A stretch of 64,000 nt of DNA from contig NZ_CP110678.1 in NCBI RefSeq assembly GCF_026167545.1, forward strand, positions 493,501 through 557,500. The letters run 5' to 3'. Each line of letters begins with the position of its first letter. Within the stretch, counting starts at the first letter, position 1. The notes beneath the pieces were generated by a model that was given only the letters and a program-made list of their open reading frames with translations, ran no database searches and had not been told where the DNA came from. A program made the translations under genes and the position numbers. This document shows, in pieces, positions 28,886 through 39,266 of the stretch. This DNA comes from Sphingomonas sp. S1-29 (GTDB lineage: Bacteria > Pseudomonadota > Alphaproteobacteria > Sphingomonadales > Sphingomonadaceae).

Positions 28886-29533
28886 ATGACGATCATCGTC
28901 CACCATCTCGAAAACTCGCGCTCGCAGCGCGTGCTCTGGCTGCTCGAGGAACTGGCGCTGCCCTATGAAGTGAAGCGCTACGAGCGGAACAAGGCGACGA
29001 TGCTCGCCCCGCCCGAGCTGCGCCGCGTCCACCCGCTCGGCAAGTCGCCGGTAATTGAGGATACCGCGCCCGCGGGCGGTGGCACGCCGCAGGTGGTCGC
29101 CGAAACCGGCGCGATCGTCGAATATCTGGTCGACAAGGCCGATGGCCGGCTCGGCGAACCGGCGCACCGCGCGGCGTTGCTGCGCTATCGCCACTTCCTC
29201 CATTATGCCGAAGGCTCGCTGATGCCGCCGCTTCTCGTGAAGCTCGTGCTCGCGCGCGTCCCGCTGTTCGGGAAGGCGGCGCAGAAGAAGATCCAGCCGA
29301 TGATCGACGTCCATCTCGACTATGTCGAAGCCGAGCTCGCCAGCCGCCCGTGGTTCGCCGGCGACGCCTTCACCGCCGCCGACGTGATGATGAGCTTTCC
29401 GCTCGAGGCCGCCCGCAGCCGCGCGGGGCTAAACGCCTCGCGCCCCGCGACGATCGCGTGGCTCGAGAAAGTCCATGCCCGTCCGGCCTATCAGGCGGCG
29501 CTTCAGGCCGGTGGCCCCTACGCCTACGCCTGA
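28886..29533 (+). CDS. Glutathione S-transferase
   Basis: A 215-residue canonical GST. The N-terminal thioredoxin fold has SRSQRVLWLLEEL in the helix-1 region, GKSPVIED with the cis-Pro, and ETGAIVEYLVDK contacting glutathione. The C-terminal helical domain has WFAGDAFTAADVMMSFPLEA (the N-capping box region). It has a CGAAGGACC ribosome-binding site, and a TATGAT box at 28833-28838 could give it its own promoter. Detoxification substrate unknown. Confidence 0.88.
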   Translation: MTIIVHHLENSRSQRVLWLLEELALPYEVKRYERNKATMLAPPELRRVHPLGKSPVIEDTAPAGGGTPQVVAETGAIVEYLVDKADGRLGEPAHRAALLRYRHFLHYAEGSLMPPLLVKLVLARVPLFGKAAQKKIQPMIDVHLDYVEAELASRPWFAGDAFTAADVMMSFPLEAARSRAGLNASRPATIAWLEKVHARPAYQAALQAGGPYAYA

Positions 29534-29536
29534 TCG

Positions 29537-30883
29537 TCAGCCGCGGCGGACCGGTTCGCCGAACTCGTCGAAGCTCGTCGGACCGGTCACCGGCGGAAGG
29601 TCGTGCGGCGCTATGTGGGTGCCGTAATCCTCGGGCTCGGGGGGATCGAGCCGCCCGCCTTCCCATTTCGCCACCACCGCGCTCGCCACCGCATTGCCGA
29701 CGACGTTGGTCGCCGACCGGCCCATGTCGAGGAAATGGTCGACCGCCAGGATCAGCAACAGCCCCGCCTCGGGGATGTCGAAAAACGCCAGCGTCGCGGC
29801 GATCACCACCAGCGACGCGCGCGGAACGCCCGCGACGCCCTTTGACGTCACCATCAGCACCAGCAGCATCGTGATCTGCTGCCCCAGCGACAGATCGATG
29901 CCATAGGCCTGCGCGATGAACATCGTCGCGAAGGTCATGTAGATCATCGACCCATCGAGGTTGAACGAATAGCCGAGCGGCAGCACGAAGCTGGCGATCC
30001 GCGGCGGCACCCCGAACTTGTCGAGCGCCTCGAGCGTGCGCGGATAGGCGGCCTCCGACGAAGCGGTCGAGAAGGCCAGCAGCAGCGGCGCGCGGATATA
30101 GCCCACCAGCTGGAGGATTCGCGGGCCGACGACCAGGAAACCGGCGCCGATCAGCAGCAGCCACAGGATTCCCATGCCGAGGTAGAAGGTACCCATGAAA
30201 TAGGCGAGGCTCATGATGATCCCCGGCCCGCGCTCGGCGAGCGTCCCCGCCACCGCCGCGAACACCGCGAAGGGGGCGAAGCGCATGACGTAATTGGTGA
30301 CCTGCAGGATCACCTGCGCCAGCGCCTCGATCCCGCGCACCAACGGCGCGGCCTTTTCACCGACCGCGGTGATCGCAACGCCGACGAACAGCGAGAAGAC
30401 GACGATCTGGAGGATCTCGTTGTCGGCCATCGCCTCGACCCCCGAGGCGGGGACGATGTGGGTGATGAAATTCTTGAGGTTGAACGCCCCGCGCTCGACC
30501 CCCGATGCCGCATCGGCGGGCGGGATCGGAATCGCCAGCCCGACGCCCGGCTCGAACAGATTGACCAGGAACAGCCCCAAAGTCAGCGACACCAGGCTGG
30601 CGCAGATGAACCACCCCACCGCGCGAAAGCCGACGCGGCCCAGCGCGGCGGTATCGCCCATATGCGCGATGCCGGCGACCAAAGTCGCGAACACCAGCGG
30701 CGCGATGATCATCTTGATCAGCCGCAGGAACAGCGTCGTGACGATCGAGAAATATTCGGCATATTGCGTCAGCTGCGCATCGCCCGGCCCGCCGCCGTCG
30801 GTGAGCGACAGGTTGAGCGCAAGGCCGACGATGATGCCGAGCACCAGGCCGATCAGGATGTAGAGGGTCAGGCGCTTGGCCAA
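29537..30883 (-). CDS. Dicarboxylate/amino acid:cation symporter (DAACS/GltP-DctA type)
   Basis: A 448-residue integral membrane carrier with about eight membrane helices and two re-entrant loops, importing C4-dicarboxylates or acidic amino acids with cations. The serine-rich loop reads STASSEAAYP and the later GYSFNLDGSMIYM stretch is conserved in the family. TTG 30883 is chosen because GGAG lies 7 bases upstream and it begins just before the first helix. The longer open frame to 31054 runs through an inverted repeat (30971-31070) and is not protein-like. Substrate cannot be fixed from sequence. Confidence 0.9.
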   Translation of the reverse strand: MAKRLTLYILIGLVLGIIVGLALNLSLTDGGGPGDAQLTQYAEYFSIVTTLFLRLIKMIIAPLVFATLVAGIAHMGDTAALGRVGFRAVGWFICASLVSLTLGLFLVNLFEPGVGLAIPIPPADAASGVERGAFNLKNFITHIVPASGVEAMADNEILQIVVFSLFVGVAITAVGEKAAPLVRGIEALAQVILQVTNYVMRFAPFAVFAAVAGTLAERGPGIIMSLAYFMGTFYLGMGILWLLLIGAGFLVVGPRILQLVGYIRAPLLLAFSTASSEAAYPRTLEALDKFGVPPRIASFVLPLGYSFNLDGSMIYMTFATMFIAQAYGIDLSLGQQITMLLVLMVTSKGVAGVPRASLVVIAATLAFFDIPEAGLLLILAVDHFLDMGRSATNVVGNAVASAVVAKWEGGRLDPPEPEDYGTHIAPHDLPPVTGPTSFDEFGEPVRRG

Positions 30884-30970
30884 GGGGCAACTCCGAATGG
30901 GTACAAGGCTGCCAACCAAGGGGATTGCGGCGCGCGGGTCAAGCGCGCGAAGCGAAAAGCCGGCACTCTT

Positions 30971-31070
30971 CCCGTTCGCCCTGAGCTTGTCGAAGGGCCG
31001 GCCCGCACCCTCAGCGGGTGCCCCCGGCGGCGAGCCAGGGGCGTCCTTCGACAAGCTCAGGGCGAACGGG
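30971..31070. repeat. Inverted repeat, TTCGACAAGCTCAG family, upstream of alaS and the symporter gene
   Basis: The arm at 30971-30995 (CCCGTTCGCCCTGAGC onwards) is matched by its complement at 31045-31070. It lies between the divergent symporter and alaS genes. Confidence 0.85.
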
Positions 31071-31106
31071 GGGAGGCGCCAGTCTCAACCACCGCGCACG
31101 GACGAC

Positions 31107-31135
31107 TTGAGCCACGCTCGCACCTCGCATAAGCG
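31107..31135 (+). promoter_or_regulatory. Predicted alaS promoter, leaderless
   Basis: TTGAGC (31107-31112), a 17-base spacer and TAAGCG (31130-31135) are followed by 6 bases and the alaS ATG. No ribosome-binding site is present, which fits a leaderless mRNA. Confidence 0.5.
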
Positions 31136-31141
31136 TCGCGC

Positions 31142-33784
31142 ATGACATCGACCAACGACATCCGCCGCTCGTTCCTCGACTATTTCGCGAAGGAGGGGCA
31201 CGTGCGCGTGCCATCGGCGCCGCTGATCCCGCAAAACGATCCGACGCTGATGTTCGTCAACGCCGGCATGGTGCCGTTCAAGAACGTCTTCACCGGGCTC
31301 GAAACCCGGCCCTATCTGACCGCGACGTCGAGCCAGAAATGCGTTCGCGCCGGCGGCAAGCACAACGACCTCGACAATGTCGGCTACACCGCGCGCCACC
31401 ACACCTTTTTCGAAATGCTCGGCAATTTCTCGTTCGGTGATTATTTCAAGGAACAGGCGATCGTCCATGCCTGGACCTTGCTGACGCGCGAATGGGGGCT
31501 GTCGCCCGATCGGCTGACCGCGACCGTCTATCACACCGACGATCAGGCTTTCGAATTGTGGAAGAAGATCGCGGGCCTCCCTGAGCATCGCATCATCCGT
31601 ATCGCCACCGCCGACAATTTCTGGGCGATGGGTGAAAACGGGCCGTGCGGGCCGTGCTCCGAAATCTTCTACGATCATGGCGATCATATTGCCGGTGGCC
31701 CGCCGGGCAGCCCCGACGAAGATGGCGATCGCTTCGTCGAGATCTGGAACCTAGTCTTCATGCAGCATGTGCAGGAAGCCAATGTCATCGTCAGCGACCT
31801 GCCGCGTCCGTCGATCGACACCGGCATGGGGCTCGAGCGAGTCGCGGCGGTGCTGCAGGGCGTCACCGACAATTACGACACCGACACCTTCAAGGCGCTG
31901 ATCGCCGAATCGAGCGCGCTCACCGGCAGCGCGCCGACGCCGGAGACGCAGGCGAGCCACCGCGTCATCGCCGATCACCTGCGCGCATCGGGCTTCCTGG
32001 TCGCCGATGGCGTGCTGCCCGCCAATGAAGGGCGCGGCTATGTGCTGCGCCGGATCATGCGCCGCGCGATGCGCCACGCGCATCTGCTGGGGGCCAAGGA
32101 TCCGCTGATGCATCGGATGGTCGGCAGCCTGGTGGCCGAAATGGGCGCGGCCTTCCCCGAACTGGTGCGCGCGCAGCCGCTGATCGAGGCGACGTTGCTG
32201 CAGGAGGAAACGCGCTTCCGTCAGACCCTGGTCAACGGCCTGCGCCTGCTTGACGAGGCGACGGCCGGGATGCCCAGCGGCGCGACGCTCGCGGGCGAAA
32301 CCGCGTTCAAACTCTACGACACCTATGGCTTCCCCTATGACCTGACCGAGGACGCCCTGCGCGCGCAGGGCTTCACCGTCGACCGCGCCGGGTTCGATAC
32401 CGCGATGGCCGAGCAGAAGCGCGCCGCGCGTGCCGCCTGGAAGGGCTCGGGTGAAAAGGCGTCGGACGATCTTTGGTACGACCTGGCCGAGGAACATGGC
32501 GCGACCGAATTCATCGGCTATGCCGCCGAAGAGGGCGAGGCCGCCGTCGTCGCGATCATCCGCGACGGCCAGAAGGTTGATCGCGCGGGTCCGGGCGACA
32601 GTGTCGAACTGATCGTCAACCAAACGCCCTTCTATGGCGAAAGCGGCGGGCAGGTCGGCGATGCCGGCACCGTCGCCGGCGATGGCATGGTGGCGACGAT
32701 CACCGATACGCGCAAATATCTCGGCCGCGTCTTCGCGCACCAGGCGACGATCACCGCCGGCGAGATCGCAATCGGCGATGCGGTCCATCTCACCGTCGAT
32801 CACGCGCGCCGCGCCGCGATCCGCGCCAATCATTCGGCGACGCATTTGCTGCACGAGGCGCTGCGCCAGACGCTCGGCAAGCATGTCGCGCAAAAGGGCA
32901 GCATGGTCGCGCCCGAGCGGCTGCGCTTCGACTTTTCGCAGCCCACCGCGATCGATCCCGCGCAACTCGCGGCGGTCGAGGCCGATGTGAACCGTCATAT
33001 CCGCGCCAACGGCCTGGTCTCGACCCGGCTGATGACCCCCGACGAGGCGATCGCCGAAGGCGCGATGGCGCTGTTCGGCGAGAAATATGGCGACGAGGTC
33101 CGCGTCGTGTCGATGGGCACCGACGATGATGGCGGCACCTATTCGCTCGAATTGTGCGGCGGCACGCATGTCCGCGCGCTGGGCGATATCGGCGTCTTCA
33201 AGCTGGTGGGCGAGGGCGCGGTATCGTCGGGCATCCGCCGGGTCGAGGCGCTGACCGGTGAAGCTGCACGCGCCTATCTCAATGCGCGCGACGAAAAATT
33301 GCGCGAGGCGGCATCGGTACTCAAGACCACCCCCGATGATGTGCCGGCGCGCGTCGCGGCGCTGGTCGAGGAACGCCGCCGGCTCGAGCGCGAACTGGCC
33401 GATGCCAAGAAGGCGCTGGCGCTGGGCGGCGGTGGCGCGGCTGCTGCCGGGCCCGATTTGGTGGGGTCGGTCAATTTCATCGGCAAGGTGCTCGACGGGC
33501 TCGAGGCCAAGGCGCTGCGCGGCGCGGTCGATGAAGAGCGCGCGCGGATCGGTTCGGGCGTGGTGGCTTTGGTCGCGGTGAACGACGGTCGCGCCTCGGT
33601 CGCGGTCGGCGTGAGCGACGATCTGGTCGCTAGCTTCAGCGCGGTCGATCTGGTGAAGGCTGCGGTCGCGGCACTCGGCGGGCAGGGCGGTGGCGGCCGG
33701 CCCGACATGGCGCAGGGTGGGGGACCCGATGGCGCGAAGGGCGGCGAGGCGCTGGCGGCGGTACGGGGGTTGCTCGCGGGCTGA
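31142..33784 (+). CDS. alaS: Alanine-tRNA ligase
   Basis: An 880-residue class II synthetase of normal length that charges tRNA-Ala. The catalytic domain has [20 protein letters not shown] and [18 protein letters not shown]. The editing domain carries the zinc ligands [12 protein letters not shown] (HxxxH) and LCGGTH, and the C-terminal C-Ala domain is Gly-rich at the end. It is monocistronic, with a repeat-derived hairpin and T-run after the stop. No ribosome-binding site precedes ATG 31142. Confidence 0.97.
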   Translation: MTSTNDIRRSFLDYFAKEGHVRVPSAPLIPQNDPTLMFVNAGMVPFKNVFTGLETRPYLTATSSQKCVRAGGKHNDLDNVGYTARHHTFFEMLGNFSFGDYFKEQAIVHAWTLLTREWGLSPDRLTATVYHTDDQAFELWKKIAGLPEHRIIRIATADNFWAMGENGPCGPCSEIFYDHGDHIAGGPPGSPDEDGDRFVEIWNLVFMQHVQEANVIVSDLPRPSIDTGMGLERVAAVLQGVTDNYDTDTFKALIAESSALTGSAPTPETQASHRVIADHLRASGFLVADGVLPANEGRGYVLRRIMRRAMRHAHLLGAKDPLMHRMVGSLVAEMGAAFPELVRAQPLIEATLLQEETRFRQTLVNGLRLLDEATAGMPSGATLAGETAFKLYDTYGFPYDLTEDALRAQGFTVDRAGFDTAMAEQKRAARAAWKGSGEKASDDLWYDLAEEHGATEFIGYAAEEGEAAVVAIIRDGQKVDRAGPGDSVELIVNQTPFYGESGGQVGDAGTVAGDGMVATITDTRKYLGRVFAHQATITAGEIAIGDAVHLTVDHARRAAIRANHSATHLLHEALRQTLGKHVAQKGSMVAPERLRFDFSQPTAIDPAQLAAVEADVNRHIRANGLVSTRLMTPDEAIAEGAMALFGEKYGDEVRVVSMGTDDDGGTYSLELCGGTHVRALGDIGVFKLVGEGAVSSGIRRVEALTGEAARAYLNARDEKLREAASVLKTTPDDVPARVAALVEERRRLERELADAKKALALGGGGAAAAGPDLVGSVNFIGKVLDGLEAKALRGAVDEERARIGSGVVALVAVNDGRASVAVGVSDDLVASFSAVDLVKAAVAALGGQGGGGRPDMAQGGGPDGAKGGEALAAVRGLLAG

Positions 33785-33800
33785 GCTTACCGGACCCTAA

Positions 33801-33885
33801 CCCGTTCGTTTCGAGCGAAGTCGAGAAACCGCCCCGTCCGCCAACATCAGCGTTTCTCGACTACGCTCGAAACGAACGGGTTTTT
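33801..33885. terminator. Inverted repeat acting as likely terminator after alaS
   Basis: Arms of 29 bases (33801-33829 and 33852-33880) carry the TTTCGAGCGAAGTCGAGAA motif, and the second arm runs into TTTTT at 33881-33885. It belongs to a dispersed repeat family (second copy at 56331-56412). It lies between convergent alaS and the antiporter gene and could end transcription of alaS. Confidence 0.7.
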
Positions 33886-33893
33886 GGGGGGCA

Positions 33894-35672
33894 TCAACCC
33901 TCCACCGCGCGCTCGCCGCGCACCCGCCGGATCCGCGGGTCGCGGTCGAGCCCCGCCGCCAGCTTGATCTCCTTGCGCATCTCATCGCGCTTTTCGTGGA
34001 TCGACGCGATCACCGGTCCCACCGCGACCCCCAGATCGACCAGCACCGCCTCGGACAATTGCAGCGAGCTTTCGAGCGTCTCGGGCACCGCGTCGGTCGC
34101 GCCCGCGCGGTACAGCGCCGCGGCGTGGTTGGCGTCGCGCGCGCGGACGATGATCGGCAGCGCGGGCACCCAGCCGCGCACGCGCCGCGTTAGCCGGATG
34201 CTGAGCACCGGATCGTCCATCGTGATGATTAGCGCCTGCGCATGCCCCAGGTCGAGCCGATCGACCATGTCGCTGCGTGCGACGTCGCCGAAGCGGACAT
34301 TATAGCCCTCGATCCGCGCGGCGTTGACCACGTCGATATCGGCCTCGATCGCTAGATAGGGCTTGTCGTGCGCGCGCAGCATGTCGGCCACGGTGCGACC
34401 GACGCGGCCGAAACCGATGATGACGGTGCCCTGTTCGTCGGCGAGCTCGGCGGGGACCGCCTCTTCGCCCATCTGGCGCTCGATCTGGCGCGCGATCAAC
34501 CGACCGCCCTTGGCGAGCAGCGGGGTGATCGTCAGGCCGATCGCGGTGACGGTGGTCCAGAAGGTCGCGGTCGAAGGCTGGATCAGCCCCGCGGCGGTGG
34601 CGGCGGTCAGCACGATCAGCGTGGTTTCCGAAGGGCTCGCCATCAGCACCCCGGTTTCGGCCGAGGTGCCCGCTCGCGCGCCCGACACGCGCAGCAGCAG
34701 TGTCGTCACCACCGCCTTGACCAGCATCACCCCGGCGATCGCCGCGAGCAGTTCGGGCCAGTAGCGCGCGACCATCCGCAGATCGAGCTGCATGCCGACC
34801 GAGATCAGGAACACCCCGAGCGCCAGCCCCTTGAACGGCGAGATGATCGCTTCGACCTCGCCATGATATTCGGTCTCGGCGACCAGCAGCCCCGCGAGCA
34901 GCGCGCCGACGATCGGCGACAGCCCGGCGGCGGCGGTGGCGACGCTGCCGACGATCACCACCAGCAGGCTGGCGGCAAGGAACAGCTCGGGGCTCTTGGT
35001 GCGCGCCGCCTGCGCGAACAGCCGCGGCAGGATCAGCCGCCCGCCGATATACAGGATCGCGACGGTGATCCCGCCGGCAATCGCCACGTCGGTCAGGCCC
35101 TTCCAGCCTTCACCCGAGGCAGTGGGCGCCAGCGCGCCGAGCATGAAGATGATCGGCACCAGCGCGACATCCTCGAACAACAGCATCGCGAAGGCGACGC
35201 GGCCGACCGGGCTGGTCATCCCCGCGATCGGCAGCACCAGCGCGGTCGACGACAGCGCAAGCGCGAGCCCCAGCCCGATCGCGCCGCCCCAGGGCTGGCC
35301 GAGCAGGTGGAGCGCGAGGCCGATCACCAGCCCCGAAATCAGCAATTCGGCGGCACCGATCCCGAACACCATCCCGCGCATCGCCCAAAGCCGCTTAAGC
35401 GAGAGCTCTAGCCCGATCGAGAACAGCAGCAGGATGATGCCGAATTCGGCGAAGGGCGCGATCGCCTCGGGGTCCGAGATGCTGACATAATAGAGCCACG
35501 GGACCTGGCCGATCATCGATCCCAGCGCATTGGGGCCGACGAGGATGCCGACCAGGATGAAGCCGATGACCGGGCTGATGCGGAAGCGCGCAAAGGCCGG
35601 GATCACCAGCCCGGCGGCACCGAGGATCACCAACGCGTCGGAAAGGCCGCTATTCTGAAGATCGAGAGACAT
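33894..35672 (-). CDS. Kef-type (CPA2) cation:proton antiporter with TrkA-N domain
   Basis: A 592-residue membrane protein. An N-terminal Na+/H+ exchanger domain of about 12 helices (SPVIGFILVGILVGP, LLLFSIGLELSLKRLW, ALSSTALVLPIAG) is followed by a soluble Rossmann domain from about residue 420 with the NAD-binding GFGRVGRTVADML. KefB/KefC-like systems export K+ in exchange for protons under ligand control. ATG 35672 is chosen because it starts the first helix; the open frame above it is low-complexity and non-homologous. The radical SAM gene lies 52 bases upstream on the same strand. Confidence 0.9.
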   Translation of the reverse strand: MSLDLQNSGLSDALVILGAAGLVIPAFARFRISPVIGFILVGILVGPNALGSMIGQVPWLYYVSISDPEAIAPFAEFGIILLLFSIGLELSLKRLWAMRGMVFGIGAAELLISGLVIGLALHLLGQPWGGAIGLGLALALSSTALVLPIAGMTSPVGRVAFAMLLFEDVALVPIIFMLGALAPTASGEGWKGLTDVAIAGGITVAILYIGGRLILPRLFAQAARTKSPELFLAASLLVVIVGSVATAAAGLSPIVGALLAGLLVAETEYHGEVEAIISPFKGLALGVFLISVGMQLDLRMVARYWPELLAAIAGVMLVKAVVTTLLLRVSGARAGTSAETGVLMASPSETTLIVLTAATAAGLIQPSTATFWTTVTAIGLTITPLLAKGGRLIARQIERQMGEEAVPAELADEQGTVIIGFGRVGRTVADMLRAHDKPYLAIEADIDVVNAARIEGYNVRFGDVARSDMVDRLDLGHAQALIITMDDPVLSIRLTRRVRGWVPALPIIVRARDANHAAALYRAGATDAVPETLESSLQLSEAVLVDLGVAVGPVIASIHEKRDEMRKEIKLAAGLDRDPRIRRVRGERAVEG

Positions 35673-35724
35673 GGCCCAAACGTTAGAGCGCGATGCGCCG
35701 CATGATAACCTCGAATCTCCCCGC

Positions 35725-36798
35725 TCAGCCGAACAATTCGCCCTGCGCGCCTGGCGGTCGCCGGAAGAGGTCAGTGCGCAGGCGGACGCGCTCGCCGTCG
35801 AGACCATATTTTCGGCAGGCGATCGCGAAGCGCGTGCGCAGCAGATCGGCCCATGGTCCCTGGCCCTGCATCCGGCTGCCGAACCCCGGATCATTGTCGC
35901 GCCCACCGCGCATTGACCGAACCGTCGCCATCACCTTCGCGGCGCGATCGGGGAAATGCGCGTCGAGCCAGGCGCGGAACAGCGGCGCGACTTCGTGCGG
36001 CAACCGCACCGGAATGAAGAACGCAGCCTTGGCACCGGCGTCGGCTGCGCGCTCCAAAATATGCTCGATCTCGTGATCGGTGATTGCCGGGATTACCGGG
36101 GAGATCGACACGAAGGTGGGGATGCCCGCCGCCGCCAGCGCCGCGATCGCCTTCAGCCGCTTCTCAGGGGAGGGCGCGCGCGGCTCGAGCGTCATCGCGA
36201 TCCGCGGATCGAGCGTGGTCACCGACACCATCGCCGCCGCCAGCCCCTGTGCCGCCATCGGCGCGAGTAGGTCGATATCGCGCGTCACGCGATCCGATTT
36301 GGTGGTGATCGTCAGCGGATGCCGCGCCTGTGCCAGCACCTCGATACAGCCGCGGGTGATCCGCCATTCGCGCTCGATCGGCTGATAGGGATCGGTGTTG
36401 GTACCGAAGGCGATCGGCTTGCAGACATAGCCGGGCTTGGCGAGCTCGGCGCGCAGCAGCGCGGGCGCGATCGGCTTGGCGAACAGCCGCGTCTCGAAAT
36501 CGATCCCCGGCGACAGGTTGTGATAGGCATGAGTCGGCCGCGCGAAGCAATAGATGCAGCCATGCTCGCACCCGCGATAGGGATTGATCGAGCGATCGAA
36601 CGGGATGTCGGGCGAGCTGTTGCGCGCCAGGATCATCCGCGGGGTTTCGATCGTGACGGTGGTGCGAACCGGCGACGGCGCTCCATCGATGCCGTCGCGA
36701 TCGTCGAGCCAGTCGCCGTCATCCTCGCGCGCGTTCAGGTTGAAGCGCGCGCTGGCGGTGTTGAGCGTTGCGCCACGGGTAGGGCGGGGGGGCGGCAT
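35725..36798 (-). CDS. PA0069 family radical SAM protein
   Basis: A 357-residue radical SAM enzyme. The cluster-binding motif is CEHGCIYC within NPYRGCEHGCIYCFARPTH, and TKSDRVTRDIDLL plus VSVTTLDPRIAMTLEPRAPSP follow in the order typical of the PA0069/SPL-like family, whose substrate is unknown. ATG 36798 is preferred over TTG 36816 because a TATGGC box lies exactly 6 bases upstream of it, matching other start sites here. No partner gene reveals its substrate. Confidence 0.85.
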   Translation of the reverse strand: MPPPRPTRGATLNTASARFNLNAREDDGDWLDDRDGIDGAPSPVRTTVTIETPRMILARNSSPDIPFDRSINPYRGCEHGCIYCFARPTHAYHNLSPGIDFETRLFAKPIAPALLRAELAKPGYVCKPIAFGTNTDPYQPIEREWRITRGCIEVLAQARHPLTITTKSDRVTRDIDLLAPMAAQGLAAAMVSVTTLDPRIAMTLEPRAPSPEKRLKAIAALAAAGIPTFVSISPVIPAITDHEIEHILERAADAGAKAAFFIPVRLPHEVAPLFRAWLDAHFPDRAAKVMATVRSMRGGRDNDPGFGSRMQGQGPWADLLRTRFAIACRKYGLDGERVRLRTDLFRRPPGAQGELFG

Positions 36799-36840
36799 GC
36801 CCGAGCCATAGCACAACGACAGGAACGAAGGAAGAACATC

Positions 36841-36968
36841 GCTCCCCTCCCTGCAAGGGAGGGGGCGGGGGTGGGTCGAGTGCTCGCGTTACGGAAACAG
36901 CAAAGCTCGTCGGACCCGTACCTCAGGACCCGACCCACCCCCAGCCCCTCCCTTCTAGGGAGGGGAGC
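36841..36968. repeat. Inverted repeat, CTCCCCTCCCT family
   Basis: Arms GCTCCCCTCCCT (36841-36852) and its complement (36957-36968), with GGGGGTGGGTC / GACCCACCCCC inner arms, lie between moaB and the radical SAM gene. A second copy is at 63848-63952. Confidence 0.85.
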
Positions 36969-36970
36969 AG

Positions 36971-37498
36971 TTACCGCTCCAGCAACCGCGGCATCAGCTC
37001 GACGAAATTGCAGGGCTTGTGCCGGCTATCGAGCTGCTGCGCCAAGATCCCGTCCCACCCGTCGCGCACCGCGCCCGTCGATCCGGGCAGTGCAAAGATG
37101 TAGGTACCGCGCGCGACGCAGGCGGTGGCGCGCGACTGGATCGTCGAGGTGCCGATCTTGTCGAAGCTCAGCCAGCGGAAGAGTTCGCCAAAGCCGGGGA
37201 TCAGCTTGTCGGCGACGCGTTCGACCGCCTCGGGGGTCACGTCGCGCCCCGTCACCCCGGTGCCGCCGGTGGTGACGATGCAGTCGATCTCGGGATCCTC
37301 GATCCAGGCGTGGAGCCGCGCGACGATCGTCTCGACATCGTCGCGGACGATGTCGCGCGCAGCCAGGACATGGCCGAAATCGGTCAATCGCTGCACCAGT
37401 ACATCGCCCGAGCGATCCTCGGCCAACTGGCGTGTATCCGACACCGTCAGCACCGCGATCCGCACCGCGATCGGCGCCGCCGCCGCGCTATCGGACAC
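36971..37498 (-). CDS. moaB: Molybdenum cofactor biosynthesis protein B
   Basis: A 175-residue MoaB/Mog-fold protein. [18 protein letters not shown] and [16 protein letters not shown] are the molybdopterin-binding motifs. MoaB/MogA proteins adenylylate molybdopterin before metal insertion. GTG 37498 overlaps the end of the transglycosylase gene by 11 bases and gives the usual N-terminal length; ATG 37534 would add 12 unlikely residues. No other moa genes are nearby. Confidence 0.88.
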   Translation of the reverse strand: MSDSAAAAPIAVRIAVLTVSDTRQLAEDRSGDVLVQRLTDFGHVLAARDIVRDDVETIVARLHAWIEDPEIDCIVTTGGTGVTGRDVTPEAVERVADKLIPGFGELFRWLSFDKIGTSTIQSRATACVARGTYIFALPGSTGAVRDGWDGILAQQLDSRHKPCNFVELMPRLLER

Positions 37499-39266
37499 GG
37501 TAGTTGGCGCTTGCCCCCTTCGCGGCGCTGCCATTCACCGCGCTCTTGCCCGGCAACCCGGGGAAGCGCGGCCACAGCCCCTGCGACAGCGCGATGCGGC
37601 TGTCCGATGCCTTGCCGCCCTGCGCCTCGTACATCCAGTAGTTGCGCAGCACGGTCATGACATAGCCGCGCGTCTCCCAATAGGGGATCGATTCGATGTA
37701 GAGCAGCGGATCGCCGCCATCGCGCGACGACAGGTTCCACGCCTCGACCGGGGTGGGGCCGGCATTATACGCCGCGATCACCTTGGGCAGCAGCCCGCCG
37801 GTGGTCGGCATGTCGCGCAGTTTCTCTAGATAGCTCTGCCCGACCTCGATGTTGGTCGAGGGGCGCGACAGCGCCGAACGGTCGATCACGATCCCCTTCT
37901 TGCGGCCGATATCGGTCGCCGCGGCAGGCATGATCTGCATCAGGCCATAGGCACCCGCGGGGCTGACCACCGTGGACTGGAAGCGCGATTCCTGCAGCGC
38001 GTGCGCATAGACCAGCGACTTGTCGACCCGCCAGCCGCCATCGGGGGTCCAGTTGGGGGCAGGGTAGCGCGCCGCGACCTGCGGGGTCGATCCGCGCGGG
38101 GCGTTGTGCGACAGCCAGATCTGCGTCGCGGGCAGGTTCATCGCCCCGGCGACGCGCGCGAGCGAAGCATATTCGGCAGGATCGCCGATCCGCGCCTGGT
38201 GGCGGATCACGCTGGCGGCGAGCACGTCCTCGTCGATTTCCATCAGCGCGGCAGCGATGCGAACATTGGGGCGACGCTCGAGCGCGGTCCAGTCGGCGCC
38301 CGCGGGACGCGTCGGCACCCGGTCGGTCGCCTCGGCGATGCCCAATGCCTGGCGCGCAAGCATGCCGTAGAAGGTTTCGTTGAACTGTGCCGCGCTTTGC
38401 AGCCGCGCCTGGACCAGATCGGGGCGCGCCGCCGCCATGTCGGCGCGCGAAGCCCAATAGAGCCCTGCGGCGCGCAGATCGACGTCCTTGGCGCGCTGCG
38501 CGACCGCGGTGAACGCCATCTGCGCCGCGGCATAGTCGCGCTGGCGCCAGGCCGCCAAGCCCTGCACCCAATCGGCCTGCGGCACCCATTCGCCGGTGCC
38601 ACGCTGCGCGAGCGCGGCGAGCCGGCGCGCGGCGCTGTCGTCGCCGGTCAGATAATGGATCCATGCCACCCGCTGCTGCCATTCGGTCAGGCATTCGGGG
38701 CTGAGGCGATCGGCATATTCGGCGACCAAGGCTTCGCCCGCCGCGCCCAGATCGTCCTTGATGATCGGCGCCATCCGCTGCGCGAGTTCGGCGGCGGCGG
38801 CATCGCTCGCGACCGATTTCACCCGGATTCGGTTGGGCGCGCCATCGAACCACATCAGCCGCTGGGCGGTGGGCAATGTCGGCAGCGTCTCGGCGCCGCG
38901 TACCTTGGCGAGCCGCGCCAGGCTCTCGGCATGCGGCAGCTCGGGCGCCTCGGCGAGCAACGCCTGGAGCGGCAGCAGCTCGACCTTGGGCGATCCCTTG
39001 GCGGTGTAGAGTTCGGCGCGCGCGATCGCGTGGAGCGGGCCCGGCCGCATCGCGTCGAGCTGGAGCTGCGCGTCGCTCCAGCGCTCGGCGCGGATCGCCG
39101 CGAATACCTGGCGATAGGCGGTACGCTCGGCGTCATCGAGCTGCTTGGGCACCGCGATCGCGGCGGCGGTCGCGCCGCGGCGGGTGGGGATCTGGTCGTC
39201 GTCGGTCGCATGCGCAGCCGCGGGTGCGGCGACCATGGCAACGGCGATAATGGCGCGGATACTCAC
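37488..39266 (-). CDS. Soluble lytic murein transglycosylase (SLT domain)
   Basis: A 592-residue periplasmic protein with a signal peptide (residues 1-20, ending AAHA). A long alpha-helical superhelix (about 60-420), as in Slt70, precedes the C-terminal lysozyme-like SLT domain. That domain holds catalytic Glu in HALQESRFQ, then [20 protein letters not shown] [12 protein letters not shown], and [13 protein letters not shown]. It cleaves peptidoglycan to 1,6-anhydromuropeptides. The GTG start overlaps the UDG-like gene stop as GTGA, so the two are translationally coupled. Confidence 0.93.
   Translation of the reverse strand: MSIRAIIAVAMVAAPAAAHATDDDQIPTRRGATAAAIAVPKQLDDAERTAYRQVFAAIRAERWSDAQLQLDAMRPGPLHAIARAELYTAKGSPKVELLPLQALLAEAPELPHAESLARLAKVRGAETLPTLPTAQRLMWFDGAPNRIRVKSVASDAAAAELAQRMAPIIKDDLGAAGEALVAEYADRLSPECLTEWQQRVAWIHYLTGDDSAARRLAALAQRGTGEWVPQADWVQGLAAWRQRDYAAAQMAFTAVAQRAKDVDLRAAGLYWASRADMAAARPDLVQARLQSAAQFNETFYGMLARQALGIAEATDRVPTRPAGADWTALERRPNVRIAAALMEIDEDVLAASVIRHQARIGDPAEYASLARVAGAMNLPATQIWLSHNAPRGSTPQVAARYPAPNWTPDGGWRVDKSLVYAHALQESRFQSTVVSPAGAYGLMQIMPAAATDIGRKKGIVIDRSALSRPSTNIEVGQSYLEKLRDMPTTGGLLPKVIAAYNAGPTPVEAWNLSSRDGGDPLLYIESIPYWETRGYVMTVLRNYWMYEAQGGKASDSRIALSQGLWPRFPGLPGKSAVNGSAAKGASANYRVR

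Noticed and set aside
33801..33885. Insertion-sequence end or attachment site
   Set aside because: Another copy at 56331 has the same two-arm form, and there is no transposase or target duplication; it is a dispersed repeat.
35673..35906. N-terminal extension of the Kef-type antiporter
   Set aside because: The 78 extra codons overlap the radical SAM gene antiphase and precede a normal start at the first membrane helix.
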